A stretch of DNA of 64,000 nt from Serratia silvae (GTDB lineage: Bacteria; Pseudomonadota; Gammaproteobacteria; Enterobacterales; Enterobacteriaceae), in NCBI RefSeq assembly GCF_023282985.1, contig NZ_JAGQDC010000005.1, forward strand, positions 186,001-250,000, given 5' to 3'. The translations under genes and the position numbers were made by a program. Of this stretch, positions 45,080 to 53,739 are shown in pieces. A model generated the notes under the pieces. That model did not search any database. It was not told the DNA's origin and worked only from the letters and a program-made list of their open reading frames with translations. Each line of letters starts with the position of its first letter. Position 1 is the stretch's first letter.

Positions 45080-46450
45080 ATGTCAGGAAACGGAAAAATA
45101 AAACCAGATTCAAATAGCCTACCCATTGGTTATCGTTTCAATGAGTTTGAAATAAAAGAGGTCATTGGTGAAGGGGGTTTTGGCATTGTGTATCGTGCGT
45201 ATGATCATCAGTTAGAGCGTATTATCGCCATCAAAGAATACATCCCCTCCTCGTTGGTTATGCGTAATGAAGATTTTACGCTCAGCCTGCGTGGTGAGCG
45301 CTTTAACCGAACCTTTCAAGCCGGGTTGAACAGTTTTATTCAAGAAGCACGTTTGCTTGCCCGTTTTTCTCATCCGGCACTGCTCCGTGTGCTACGTTTT
45401 TGGCGAGAAAATGGCACCGCCTACATGGGAACACAGTTTTATAGTGGTACAACATTGAAAAAGTTCCGGACTCAGCACCCGGAGAAAATCAACGAAAACT
45501 GGATCCGCAATTTGCTGCCCACTTTGCTCAGCGCGATTGACACCATCCATCAGGAAGGTTATCTGCATCTGGATATCTCATTGGATAATATCCAGATTCA
45601 GGAAAACCAGTTACCGGTCTTGCTGGATTTTGGCTCTGCTCGCAAAGAGATCGGCAACCTGTCTGATGAAATGGGGATCATGCTCAAACCCGGTTTTGCC
45701 CCTATCGAACAATACACTGACAATGGCGATAGCGAACAAGGGCCGTGGACCGATATCTATGCGCTCGGCGCAGTACTGCATACTTTGATCGTGGGGAGTC
45801 CCCCTCCTGTCAGCGTGGTGCGCAGCATCGAAGATGGTTACCAACCACTGACCGAACGCCGTCCAAAGGGGTACTCACTAGACCTGCTGGATGTGATCGA
45901 TCGCGCATTAGCATTAAAGCCCGAAGATCGACCGCAAACAATCTCTGAAATGGCTGAGCTCTTACACTTGTCCATTGCCAGCGAGCATGAAATTATCGGC
46001 ACCGGGCCCGCAACAACAAGTCTGATGCCGGTGGTGATGCCGCAGGAGGATACAACTTATGCATCACGCTTACGCCCACTGATGATTGGCGCAGGTGTTA
46101 CCGTTGTGTTTATCGCTGGGATCATTACCTGGTTGAACAGGGATAGTTCGTCTCCTATTCCCACGCCAGTGGTAAACAATTCGATAACCGCTCCGGTCGC
46201 TGAACCACAATCTGCAGTCACCTCAACGCCAGCCCCTATAGCACCGGTAGCTGTAGTGTATTTTAAACTGCAAACGGGTGAAGAACTTTACATTAATGAT
46301 AACAAACAGAATGTTACGCCAAACAACAACGGCTTCATTTATTTGAATTTGAGCCCGGGTCACTATCAGGCAGAAATTCGTACTAATAAATACCAGCGCC
46401 AGAAAAAATTTACTATTGAAAATGCAGGGACATGGCTAATAAACATTTAA
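45080..46450 (+). CDS. PpkA-like Ser/Thr kinase with one transmembrane segment
   Basis: This 456-residue membrane kinase has a glycine loop GEGGFGIV (30-37), ATP-binding Lys52 (IAIKEY), the catalytic loop HLDISLDN (H163-L164-D165, where most have HRD), DFGSAR and PGFAPIEQY. A transmembrane helix near residue 333-353 is followed by a Pro/Ser linker and an approximately 75-residue periplasmic beta-domain (VYFKLQTGEELYINDNKQNV). By context it is the threonine kinase acting on Fha, opposed by PppA. It is shorter than the classical PpkA, which carries a VWA periplasmic domain. It ends the tss block. Confidence 0.88.
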   Translation: MSGNGKIKPDSNSLPIGYRFNEFEIKEVIGEGGFGIVYRAYDHQLERIIAIKEYIPSSLVMRNEDFTLSLRGERFNRTFQAGLNSFIQEARLLARFSHPALLRVLRFWRENGTAYMGTQFYSGTTLKKFRTQHPEKINENWIRNLLPTLLSAIDTIHQEGYLHLDISLDNIQIQENQLPVLLDFGSARKEIGNLSDEMGIMLKPGFAPIEQYTDNGDSEQGPWTDIYALGAVLHTLIVGSPPPVSVVRSIEDGYQPLTERRPKGYSLDLLDVIDRALALKPEDRPQTISEMAELLHLSIASEHEIIGTGPATTSLMPVVMPQEDTTYASRLRPLMIGAGVTVVFIAGIITWLNRDSSSPIPTPVVNNSITAPVAEPQSAVTSTPAPIAPVAVVYFKLQTGEELYINDNKQNVTPNNNGFIYLNLSPGHYQAEIRTNKYQRQKKFTIENAGTWLINI

Positions 46451-46594
46451 AATTAGTACGCTGATAAGAATATAAATCTGAACGTTATAGATGAGCACCT
46501 CAATCATTATATGCCACGGGTAATTGGAGTGGCGAGCACGCTAACATACCTAACACTTGAATCATAATATGGATGTTGGGAAAGGGAGTTTATT

Positions 46595-48880
46595 ATGTCA
46601 GATCGTATCACCGCTATGACCCCTCAATCTGATGCATTACTATTCTGGTCGCTCTCTGGTTGTGAAAAGCTATCAGAACCTTTTACTTTTGAGGTTGAGT
46701 TATTAAGCGAACAGCCAAGACTCGATGAAATGGCCCTGCTGAGTGAGTCAATCACCATCAACATCCCCTTACCTCAATTGACGAGCCAGCGTTATCTCAA
46801 TGGTAAAATCACTGGCGTAAATATCAGTAGCCAAGAGTTGAGTGGTACACGTTATACGCTTTATCGCCTGCGTATGGAGTCGGATCTCTGGCCCTTAATG
46901 CATGACCGTAATCAGCGGGTTTTTCAGCATAAATCTGTGCCGGAGATCATTAAAAAATTACTGAGTGAGAACAATGTTGTTGTTGAAGATAAGTTAATGG
47001 GAAGCTACTCCCCTTGGGAGTATTGTGTTCAATATCAAGAAAGTAGCCTCAATTTCATTAGCCGTTTAATGGAGCTTGAGGGAATCTATTACTATTTTGA
47101 ACATCAAGCTGGACAACATAAGTTGATACTGCTTGATGATAACGCCAATCACAAACCCTTTGCGGGTTATGAAACCATTAACTACCAGGCTACCCCCTCT
47201 GGTGGCACTACAAGCGAAGAAGGCATTAGTCAATGGAGCCTTCATCGTGGCGTCACCCCCGGTTTGTACAGCCTGAATGATTATGACTTCCGTAAACCTT
47301 ATGCTGTGTTACTACAGGCTCGCCAAAATCCCGCTTCGCCACAGCCGGGTAATATTGATGTTTATGACTGGCCCGGACATTATGTAGAAGCCGGACAAGG
47401 GGAACAGTATTCGCGCATTCGCCAACAGCTATGGCAGTCTTCACATCAAACGTTAAGTGGTACCGCAACTGCCCTGGGGATCGCTTCTGGCCACACCTTT
47501 AATCTGTTGAAAGCCCCACAGGCAGATGACAATAAAGAATATCTCGTGATTTCAACCCATTATGAGTTGAGGGAAAACCGCTATGCCAGCGGTGACGATC
47601 AGCAAACACATCAAACCGTTAAATTCATGGTTATTCCGGCTGACATTCAATACCGTCCCCCGGTTGTAGCACGCTGGCCACGTACCTACGGTCCTCAGAC
47701 TGCAAAAGTGGTTTGCCCTGCCGGGCAATCTATCTGGACAGACAAATATGGCCGGGTAAAGGTCCAGTTCCATTGGGACAGAGAGGCCAAAGGTGATGAT
47801 ACCAGCTCCTGCTGGGTTCGGGTTGCCAGCACCTGGGCTGGTCAGGGATTTGGCGGGATCCAGATCCCACGGGTTAATGATGAAGTGGTGGTTGATTTTA
47901 TCAACGGTGATCCAGACAGGCCGATTATTACCGGCAGGGTGTATAACGAAGCCAATATGCCCCCCTGGGATTTACCGGCCAATGCAACCCAAATGGGATT
48001 TTATAGTCGGACTAAGGATGGTGCCTCCAGTCAAGCAAATGCTCTACGATTTGAAGATAAACCTGGTGAGGAAGAAGTCTATATCCGTGGTCAAAAGGAT
48101 ATGAACACGGTGGTTCTCAATGACCGCTCAACTGAAGTCGGCAATGATCATTCCGAATCGGTGGGCGGTCAGCAAACCATCGAAATCCAGAAAGATCAGA
48201 CTCAGTCAATTCACGGTAACCAGGCGGAAACCATTGACGGTGATCAAACTCAAACCACACAGGGTAATCAAACCGAAACGATTGGTGGCGATCAGAGCCA
48301 AACCATTCATGGTAGCCAAACTGAAGCCATTGATGGCAATCAGGATCAGACCATTCATGGTAGCCAAACGGTTAACGTTGATGGTGATCAAACTCAAACT
48401 GCACATGGTAGCCAAACTGAAACCATTGGCGGTAATCAGACCCTCTTCATCAAGCAAAACCAGGCAGAAACCGTCCTTATTGGCAAAGCAGAAACGATCG
48501 GTGCGGCCAAAGCCCTGACGATTGGTGCTGCTTATCAAGTCTCGGTCGCGGCCTTAATGAATACCTCCGTGGGGTTAAACCAGAGTTCACAGATCGGCGT
48601 CAGTAAAAAACTGATGGTCGGCAAAGACTACAGCCAGCATATCAATAACAACAAAACCACCGTTGTTGCTAAAAACAATATTATTAAAGCCGGGCAGCAT
48701 ATTAAGTTTCAAGCCGGTAGTTCCTTTACCGTCGTGTGTGGAAAATCAAAACTGGTGATGGATAAAAGCGGCAAAATCACCCTGAATGGCCAAGAGCTCA
48801 CCGTCACCACCACGGCTAAGCAAACCTTTAAGGCTCGTGGCGATATCCGGTTAAAAGGTAAGAAAATCCATGAAAACTGA
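46595..48880 (+). CDS. vgrG: VgrG/TssI spike protein 2
   Basis: This 761-residue VgrG is about as long as VgrG1. Its N-terminal part is clearly paralogous (GYIT/GKIT region, YCVQYQESSLNFISRLMELEGIYYYFEHQ). The conserved SIWTDKYGRVKVQFHWDR and VDFINGDPDRPIITGRVYNEANMPPWDLP follow. The tail (about 510-640) is a repetitive beta-prism, then LRLKGK-type strands to the end; no toxin domain. It opens the second delivery cassette after a 144-base gap. Its last 11 bases overlap the next gene. AAAGGGAG precedes the ATG. Confidence 0.95.
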   Translation: MSDRITAMTPQSDALLFWSLSGCEKLSEPFTFEVELLSEQPRLDEMALLSESITINIPLPQLTSQRYLNGKITGVNISSQELSGTRYTLYRLRMESDLWPLMHDRNQRVFQHKSVPEIIKKLLSENNVVVEDKLMGSYSPWEYCVQYQESSLNFISRLMELEGIYYYFEHQAGQHKLILLDDNANHKPFAGYETINYQATPSGGTTSEEGISQWSLHRGVTPGLYSLNDYDFRKPYAVLLQARQNPASPQPGNIDVYDWPGHYVEAGQGEQYSRIRQQLWQSSHQTLSGTATALGIASGHTFNLLKAPQADDNKEYLVISTHYELRENRYASGDDQQTHQTVKFMVIPADIQYRPPVVARWPRTYGPQTAKVVCPAGQSIWTDKYGRVKVQFHWDREAKGDDTSSCWVRVASTWAGQGFGGIQIPRVNDEVVVDFINGDPDRPIITGRVYNEANMPPWDLPANATQMGFYSRTKDGASSQANALRFEDKPGEEEVYIRGQKDMNTVVLNDRSTEVGNDHSESVGGQQTIEIQKDQTQSIHGNQAETIDGDQTQTTQGNQTETIGGDQSQTIHGSQTEAIDGNQDQTIHGSQTVNVDGDQTQTAHGSQTETIGGNQTLFIKQNQAETVLIGKAETIGAAKALTIGAAYQVSVAALMNTSVGLNQSSQIGVSKKLMVGKDYSQHINNNKTTVVAKNNIIKAGQHIKFQAGSSFTVVCGKSKLVMDKSGKITLNGQELTVTTTAKQTFKARGDIRLKGKKIHEN
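48180..48460 (+). repeat. Degenerate tandem repeats coding the VgrG2 needle
   Basis: About nine imperfect copies of a 30-33-base unit (consensus near GG-N/S-Q-T-E-T-I-x-G-D/N-Q-x-Q-T-I-H) build the beta-prism tail of the spike. Copies such as CATGGTAGCCAAAC recur exactly. Repeats of this kind can expand or contract by slippage and so change the length of the needle. They also create open frames on other strands that are not genes. Confidence 0.8.
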
Positions 48881-49235
48881 GCCAAACAAATATACGCCCT
48901 ATTTTCAGTGGATACGCCGTCACCCTTCCTCTGGCTATCTGGTTGGGCTGACCGACACGGCGCAACAGCTACTGGGGGAAATCGTTTATGTTGAGCTGCC
49001 GAATGTTGGCGAGAGGTTGGTCAAAGATCAGCCTTGTGGCTGTGTGGAGTCTCGTAAATCAGTAGTGGATATTCTGGCCCCCTGCAGCGGCGAGGTGATA
49101 GCAATCAACCCAAAATTACAGGGCGCACCACAACTCATTAACCATTCTGCTGAGCAACAGGGCTGGCTGTTTATCCTGCAACTCACGCAGCCCGAGGAGT
49201 GGCAAAGCCTGCTCACTACCGCACCAGTAATATAG
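48870..49235 (+). CDS. GcvH-like lipoyl-domain protein in the T6SS cassette
   Basis: This 121-residue protein is similar to glycine cleavage H protein. It has the GEIVYVELPNVGERL strand and VESRKSVVDILAPCSGEVIAIN, where Lys63 corresponds to the lipoylated Lys of E. coli GcvH (Lys64, context ESVKAASD). It has the usual length of a short H protein, but no other glycine-cleavage gene is near. It overlaps the vgrG2 end by 11 bases, so it is translated with the spike. A role as T6SS accessory, perhaps a carrier for a modified effector, is inference; homologues in such clusters are known by annotation only. Confidence 0.82.
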   Translation: MKTEPNKYTPYFQWIRRHPSSGYLVGLTDTAQQLLGEIVYVELPNVGERLVKDQPCGCVESRKSVVDILAPCSGEVIAINPKLQGAPQLINHSAEQQGWLFILQLTQPEEWQSLLTTAPVI

Positions 49236-49252
49236 TTACTAAGGAAATAACC

Positions 49253-49705
49253 ATGAAGGAACAGACTAAAACACGTCCGGCGCTGTTTACCTACACCACC
49301 TTGGGGCGCTTAATCGCCTTTAATGAACATCAATGCCCGATAGTCGAGGTGAATGCCGAGCAGCTGTCACAACCCCTTGAGGCACGTTCTTGTGTAAAAC
49401 TTTCCCCAAGTCAGCTCGGGGCGGAAGTGATCCTGTTGATGACCGGGGAAAACAACCCGGTGATCACCGGTGTGATTGAGGCCGATCCGGTTGAGCTTGA
49501 TATTACCCCACTCTCCCCGCCCAACCTACTCACGGTGGATGGCCATGCTATCAGCTTAAAGGCGGCGGAGCGGATCAGTATTCAATGCGGAGAAACGAGC
49601 ATTACGCTCACCAAAGAGGGAAAAATCACCCTGCGAGGCAAATACCTGCTAAGCCGAGCCAAAAAGGCTAACCGTATTCAGGGCGGCTCCGTTGAGCTTA
49701 ACTAA
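49253..49705 (+). CDS. DUF6484-type T6SS accessory protein
   Basis: This 150-residue protein has a beta-rich first half (LGRLIAFNEHQCPIVEV ... VILLMTGENNPVITGVIE) resembling an OB/gp5-type barrel. Its tail ERISIQCGETSITLTKEGKITLRGKYLLSRAKKANRIQGGSVELN is like the end of VgrG spikes. This is the pattern of DUF6484 proteins found between VgrG and PAAR-like genes. It parallels the DUF3540 gene in the first cassette, so each cassette seems to have one short spike-extension protein. The start at 49253 is set by AAGGAA at 49241-49246. Confidence 0.7.
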   Translation: MKEQTKTRPALFTYTTLGRLIAFNEHQCPIVEVNAEQLSQPLEARSCVKLSPSQLGAEVILLMTGENNPVITGVIEADPVELDITPLSPPNLLTVDGHAISLKAAERISIQCGETSITLTKEGKITLRGKYLLSRAKKANRIQGGSVELN

Positions 49706-49719
49706 AGGAATGAGCAAGT

Positions 49720-51012
49720 ATGAAGCAGGCAACTTTGACTCCGGTTTTTGCGATCCCGCCCCAGCGTATTAGCACCATGATCAACCGCAGCATTGTGGAA
49801 CAACATGTGGATGAAGCCGGGTTCCAATGGCTACAGCATACCGATGCTGTCCAGCGCCCGGATTACACTCTGGAAGATATTGTTGAGCTGGATAACACTC
49901 TGGAGGCTAATCTGGATGGGATTTATCTTGCTGGGGAAACAGGCTGGCAACTTTGCCAAACTCAACTAACCGATGGCGAAGAGTATCTTTTCCCCGCAAT
50001 GGTGATGGCATTACGCAGCCAGGATCCAGGCCGGCAGCAACAACTGCTAAAAACGGTGAACAGTGAAAATGCGGAAATGTTTATCGGTGCGCTGGGATGG
50101 GTAGACTATGCGCAGGCAAAACCTGTTATTGAGCAGCTACTCAACAGTACCCGTCCCTTTTATCAATACTTGGGGGTTGCCGCCTGTGGTCTACACCGGC
50201 AAAAGCCGAGTGTCGCGATACAGCAGCTGTTACAAAGCCCTATTCCCTTACTCAAGGTGCGGGTGATCCAGTTAATCGGTGAGCTGAAATATCATGACTT
50301 GAAGGTTGAACTGGCTCACTACCTGCGGGCAGAAAACCAGGCCTACCGTTTTTGGTCTGCCTGGTCACTGGCCCTGTTAGGGGAACGCTATCATGCGTTA
50401 CCGGTGCTGGAGAGCTGCCTCCATCCAGATTCGGCCTATTACCAACCAGCACTGCAAGTGGCCATACGGATTGCCACTCCGGATGGCCGTAAACGGCTGA
50501 TCTACACCTTAGCGAAAAGCCACTTTTTCAAGAGCGCCATCACCGCAACCGGTATAGCGGGATATGTTGATGGCATCGGCTGGTTAATCAAAATGATGGA
50601 GCAACCGGAACTGGCACGGATCGCCGGTGAAGCATTCAGTCTGATAACCGGAGTGGATCTTGAGTATAACGATCTCGTGAAGGAGCAAGCGGAAGATGAC
50701 GACAATAACGAGCTATTTGATGATGACGATGACGATGATAATATTGACGAAGATGAACAGAATTTACCTATCCCCGAGCCGCTATTAGTTGCAAAATGGT
50801 GGCAGCAGTATCAGCGTGATTTCAAGGCCGGAACACGTTATTTGGCCGGCAACGCGATCAATGACGGTAACCTGCTTACGCTATTACAAAGTGGCCGGCA
50901 AAGGCAAGCGGCCGCACTGGAGCTGGCATTATCCGACCCCACACATACCTTTTTGCCAACCAGTGTCAAAGGCAGTAAACAACAACATTATGGATTAGGA
51001 GGGAAGTACTGA
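49720..51012 (+). CDS. HEAT-repeat-like protein (TIGR02270 type)
   Basis: This 430-residue protein is of the TIGR02270 type found in T6SS loci. Helical repeats (about 100-270, for example FIGALGWVDYAQAKPVIEQLL and KVRVIQLIGELKYHDLKVELAHYL) predict a HEAT-like solenoid. A strongly acidic stretch (Asp-rich, about 325-350) precedes the C-terminal WWQQY/GTRYLAG segment. It probably acts as a cytoplasmic adaptor or chaperone for the PAAR-like protein and toxin encoded next. The final base of its stop is the first base of the next start. Confidence 0.78.
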   Translation: MKQATLTPVFAIPPQRISTMINRSIVEQHVDEAGFQWLQHTDAVQRPDYTLEDIVELDNTLEANLDGIYLAGETGWQLCQTQLTDGEEYLFPAMVMALRSQDPGRQQQLLKTVNSENAEMFIGALGWVDYAQAKPVIEQLLNSTRPFYQYLGVAACGLHRQKPSVAIQQLLQSPIPLLKVRVIQLIGELKYHDLKVELAHYLRAENQAYRFWSAWSLALLGERYHALPVLESCLHPDSAYYQPALQVAIRIATPDGRKRLIYTLAKSHFFKSAITATGIAGYVDGIGWLIKMMEQPELARIAGEAFSLITGVDLEYNDLVKEQAEDDDNNELFDDDDDDDNIDEDEQNLPIPEPLLVAKWWQQYQRDFKAGTRYLAGNAINDGNLLTLLQSGRQRQAAALELALSDPTHTFLPTSVKGSKQQHYGLGGKY

Positions 51013-51419
51013 TGGCTAAGGAAGTATTTGCCAATGGTCGGGAGGTTTCCTCGAAAAAAAGCGGGGATACACGATTTTGTCCACCCATTGATATCTGTCA
51101 TTCTCCACCCCCCCCGCCACCCACACCTAAAATAGGGATACCCATTCCTTACCCTAACTTTAGTCAGTCGTCTACTTTGGCGCAAGGCTCTAAAACCGTG
51201 AATATAAAAGGCGCGCCGATATCGTTGAAAAACACATCTTACTATAAAAAAAGCAGCGGTAATGAGGTTGCAACCAACCAGCTTAAAGAAGGGGTTATTT
51301 CAGGAAAAATTAAAGGAAAATGTTATGCAACCGGTTGGAGTTTTGATGTCAGAGTTGAAGGTAAAAATGTTACCAGACAGTTAGATGGTTCAAGGCATAA
51401 CGATAAAAATACCGTATAA
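51012..51419 (+). CDS. PAAR-like (DUF4150) tip protein 2
   Basis: This 135-residue PAAR-like protein starts with KEVFANGREVSSKKSGDTRFCPPIDICHSPPPPPPTPK and GIPIPYPN, the DUF4150 layout also seen in PAAR-like protein 1. The next part, SSTLAQGSKTVNIKGAPISLKN, is the cone region. It is translationally coupled to the HEAT-like gene and is followed by the deaminase-like toxin gene, so it is the probable tip carrying that toxin. The proline stretch is coded by a C-rich run. No fused toxin domain. Confidence 0.87.
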   Translation: MAKEVFANGREVSSKKSGDTRFCPPIDICHSPPPPPPTPKIGIPIPYPNFSQSSTLAQGSKTVNIKGAPISLKNTSYYKKSSGNEVATNQLKEGVISGKIKGKCYATGWSFDVRVEGKNVTRQLDGSRHNDKNTV

Positions 51420-51439
51420 CAATGAGTGGAGGTCACATT

Positions 51440-52150
51440 ATGGCAGGCACTAACAAAGGGGACTCTTGCCCCCTACCGCCAAGAGAAAGAGATTGCAAGG
51501 AATTAGATGATGGTAATAAGGACACACGAAATGAAAAACATGTAGAAAAGGCGACAGAGAAAAAAAATGAAAAAGGAGAAGAGGTTACTGTTGCCACAGC
51601 ATTTGTTTACCCTCCATGTTCTAAAATTGTTACGGATAAATTAAGTGGAACATCTATATCTGGTACTATACGACGGACTTTATTAACTAGTAATGAAAGA
51701 AAGTCACTCATTCAGATTAAACAAGGCATTGCACTTGCTCCAACGGCCAAGGAAATAAAAGGAAATAAACCAAAAACAGCCAAAGGGGTCGATTTTTGTG
51801 ATAACTTGAAAAATCATAAACCATTTGATTCTAATAATGTCATGGGGCAATTTCGTGCCTGTACCGGTCATGCAGAATCCGCAATCCTGACAACGCTAGG
51901 AAAAGCAGGATGCTTAACCGGTGCCAATCAATTGCTTTTTAAGATAAACTGGCCAAACCCTGGCAAAGAAACCATGCCTTGCCGTAACTGTTATGAATTA
52001 ATGAAAAAGGTATCTGAAGCATGTGACATCGATATACATATATGCGATGAAGAAAATAATCCTAAATCTATTAAAGAAGACGCGAAATTTAAAGATTATA
52101 ATGATCTTGAAGAGGACGTTACATCAGCAACTGGTGAGGGAATAAAGTAA
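51440..52150 (+). CDS. Predicted zinc-dependent deaminase toxin (T6SS effector)
   Basis: This 236-residue protein has a Lys/Glu-rich N-terminal part (about 1-55), a middle segment (VYPPCSKIVTDKLSGTSISG) and a C-terminal domain with the zinc deaminase signature. That signature is H144-A145-E146 (GHAESAIL), then P180-C181-R-N-C184 (MPCRNC) 35 residues later. This is the HAE...PCxxC pattern of cytidine/nucleotide deaminases used as bacterial toxins (for example the DddA-like and BaDTF groups). Target (DNA, RNA or nucleotide) unknown. The start at 51440 is chosen from GGAGG at 51428-51432. It lies after a PAAR-like gene and before two paralogous immunity candidates. AT-rich. Confidence 0.78.
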   Translation: MAGTNKGDSCPLPPRERDCKELDDGNKDTRNEKHVEKATEKKNEKGEEVTVATAFVYPPCSKIVTDKLSGTSISGTIRRTLLTSNERKSLIQIKQGIALAPTAKEIKGNKPKTAKGVDFCDNLKNHKPFDSNNVMGQFRACTGHAESAILTTLGKAGCLTGANQLLFKINWPNPGKETMPCRNCYELMKKVSEACDIDIHICDEENNPKSIKEDAKFKDYNDLEEDVTSATGEGIK

Positions 52151-52155
52151 ATATT

Positions 52156-52908
52156 ATGATTAAAAAACCAAAAATTTTTATTGAGCACGACATTTCAAAT
52201 AAACCGGTCAGTTATGCGTGGAATGATAATATTGAGTATCATCTTTTGGAGGAAAGGAATCCACGTTTGATGCTTCAATTATTGAAATTAAATTTTAAAA
52301 CCGTGATGGGATTTGCTACTGCTGCTGCCGAATGGATTACATGGCGCTTAGAAGATCATCGGCAAATCGCCTCACAAAAGGATATGAATGAAGAGAAATC
52401 TTTTATTGAAGCGCAATATATTGGGCTTATTGATAAACATTATCTAAGAAATTTTTATCAAAGAGAGGAATATTTAGCCTCTGATACTATTGAAGGTCCA
52501 ATATGGAAATTACTTAGATTTTCATTTTTCAGCCGTGATTGGTATATAAGAACGCGGTTTGGTTTGCATCACAGAGCATGTAATCTTATTATGCTGGCCA
52601 GACATGTTACAGAACAAAATGAATTGTTTGATCATTGGCTGGCCGATTGTCTTGGCAGAGCAATCCCGCTTTTCCCCAATAAATCAGTAGACAGAAAAAA
52701 TGAGCCTATCGATGGTTATGATTCATCTCAGGATGCTTTTATCCCTCGTGAGTTTTTTTTTGATATGGCGTTTGATTATACCAATGCCAATTTACTTGAA
52801 ATACAACAAAACATGCTAAAACAGGTGGATCATACAAAGAGTCAATATCTTTACGAACCAAAGGATATGATCCAAAAAGGATTCATTGGCACTCCGTATC
52901 AATTATAA
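52156..52908 (+). CDS. Immunity protein candidate A (paralogue of the next gene)
   Basis: This 250-residue cytoplasmic protein has no signal peptide or membrane segment and is acidic and helical. It aligns with the next protein along its whole length: PVSYAWND with PIDYVWDD at the start, EWITWRL with EWILARL, EGPIW with EGPVD, and a shared C-terminal K/Q-QVD...EPK/PPK motif. It lies 5 bases after the toxin stop. Cytoplasmic immunity fits a toxin that attacks nucleic acids or nucleotides. AT content is high, like the toxin. No family name recognised. Confidence 0.68.
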   Translation: MIKKPKIFIEHDISNKPVSYAWNDNIEYHLLEERNPRLMLQLLKLNFKTVMGFATAAAEWITWRLEDHRQIASQKDMNEEKSFIEAQYIGLIDKHYLRNFYQREEYLASDTIEGPIWKLLRFSFFSRDWYIRTRFGLHHRACNLIMLARHVTEQNELFDHWLADCLGRAIPLFPNKSVDRKNEPIDGYDSSQDAFIPREFFFDMAFDYTNANLLEIQQNMLKQVDHTKSQYLYEPKDMIQKGFIGTPYQL

Positions 52909-52920
52909 AGGTGACATAAA

Positions 52921-53721
52921 ATGGATTATGTTTTTCCTGATTATATCAATCAGCAAAATTTGGGTCATGAGCCCATTGATTATGTCTGGGATGACTCTCA
53001 GGTTGAAGAAAATCTGGACTTTCATTATGGAGAACAGGTGACTGAAAAGTTAGCAACGGTATCACTACGGGCAAGGTTACTGTTAATGAATGGCATTTAT
53101 GAGTGGATACTTGCCAGACTGATAAACTATACCGAACACAAAGATATTTTTGAAAATATCGCTCAGGCAGCCTATTGTGCCAATATCAATCCATACTATC
53201 TTGCAGGGGATTTTGAGCTTGATCGTGATGACTTTGAAGGGCCTGTTGATGGGGTTTTATGGTGTGCGGGATATGCAGGGTTAACAGGTCATTATCATAT
53301 TGCCTATAATTCCTATCTAAAAAATGATGAGAATTATACATTTGAGTCTTACAGTCCATCAGATGCTTTGGATGAATGTTCCTTATTAATCACTCTGGCA
53401 TTACATATTTTACCTCAGGATAGGAGGTTGTTTTTCAAACAGTGGCTGGAGGAAAACATCAATCAACTGCAAAAAAATTATAAACTAAAAGAGATTGACC
53501 CCTTTAAGTTTTTATTCACAGAGCCGGATGAATTGATATGGTTTGGCGATTATGTTTCGCGAGAAATATTGGTGCTGGGAAGTCAGTATAGTAATAAAGA
53601 GCTGATTGATTTTTGTGATCGTTTTTTACAACAAGTCGATTATCATCATAATCCTTTGCTGGTTCCCCCAAAAGAGTTAAAAAAGAGAATAAAACATCCT
53701 TATCGTTTAACTGATATTTAA
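52921..53721 (+). CDS. Immunity protein candidate B (paralogue of the previous gene)
   Basis: This 266-residue soluble protein is a diverged tandem copy of candidate A with the same domain plan (see the shared motifs there). Length differs by 16 residues. It starts 12 bases after candidate A and has the same low GC. Duplicated immunity genes are seen where an effector variant has been exchanged; one copy may match another toxin no longer present here. GAGG-type ribosome sites precede both genes. Confidence 0.66.
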   Translation: MDYVFPDYINQQNLGHEPIDYVWDDSQVEENLDFHYGEQVTEKLATVSLRARLLLMNGIYEWILARLINYTEHKDIFENIAQAAYCANINPYYLAGDFELDRDDFEGPVDGVLWCAGYAGLTGHYHIAYNSYLKNDENYTFESYSPSDALDECSLLITLALHILPQDRRLFFKQWLEENINQLQKNYKLKEIDPFKFLFTEPDELIWFGDYVSREILVLGSQYSNKELIDFCDRFLQQVDYHHNPLLVPPKELKKRIKHPYRLTDI

Positions 53722-53739
53722 TGGCGAAAGGAGGTCAGC

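Noticed and set aside
48180-48460. CRISPR array
   Set aside because: The repeats are degenerate, contiguous without unique spacers, in frame and translate to a VgrG beta-prism.
48120-48518. Plus-strand 132-codon frame and minus-strand 110-codon frame within vgrG2
   Set aside because: Both are by-products of the tandem repeat and lie inside the clear VgrG reading frame.
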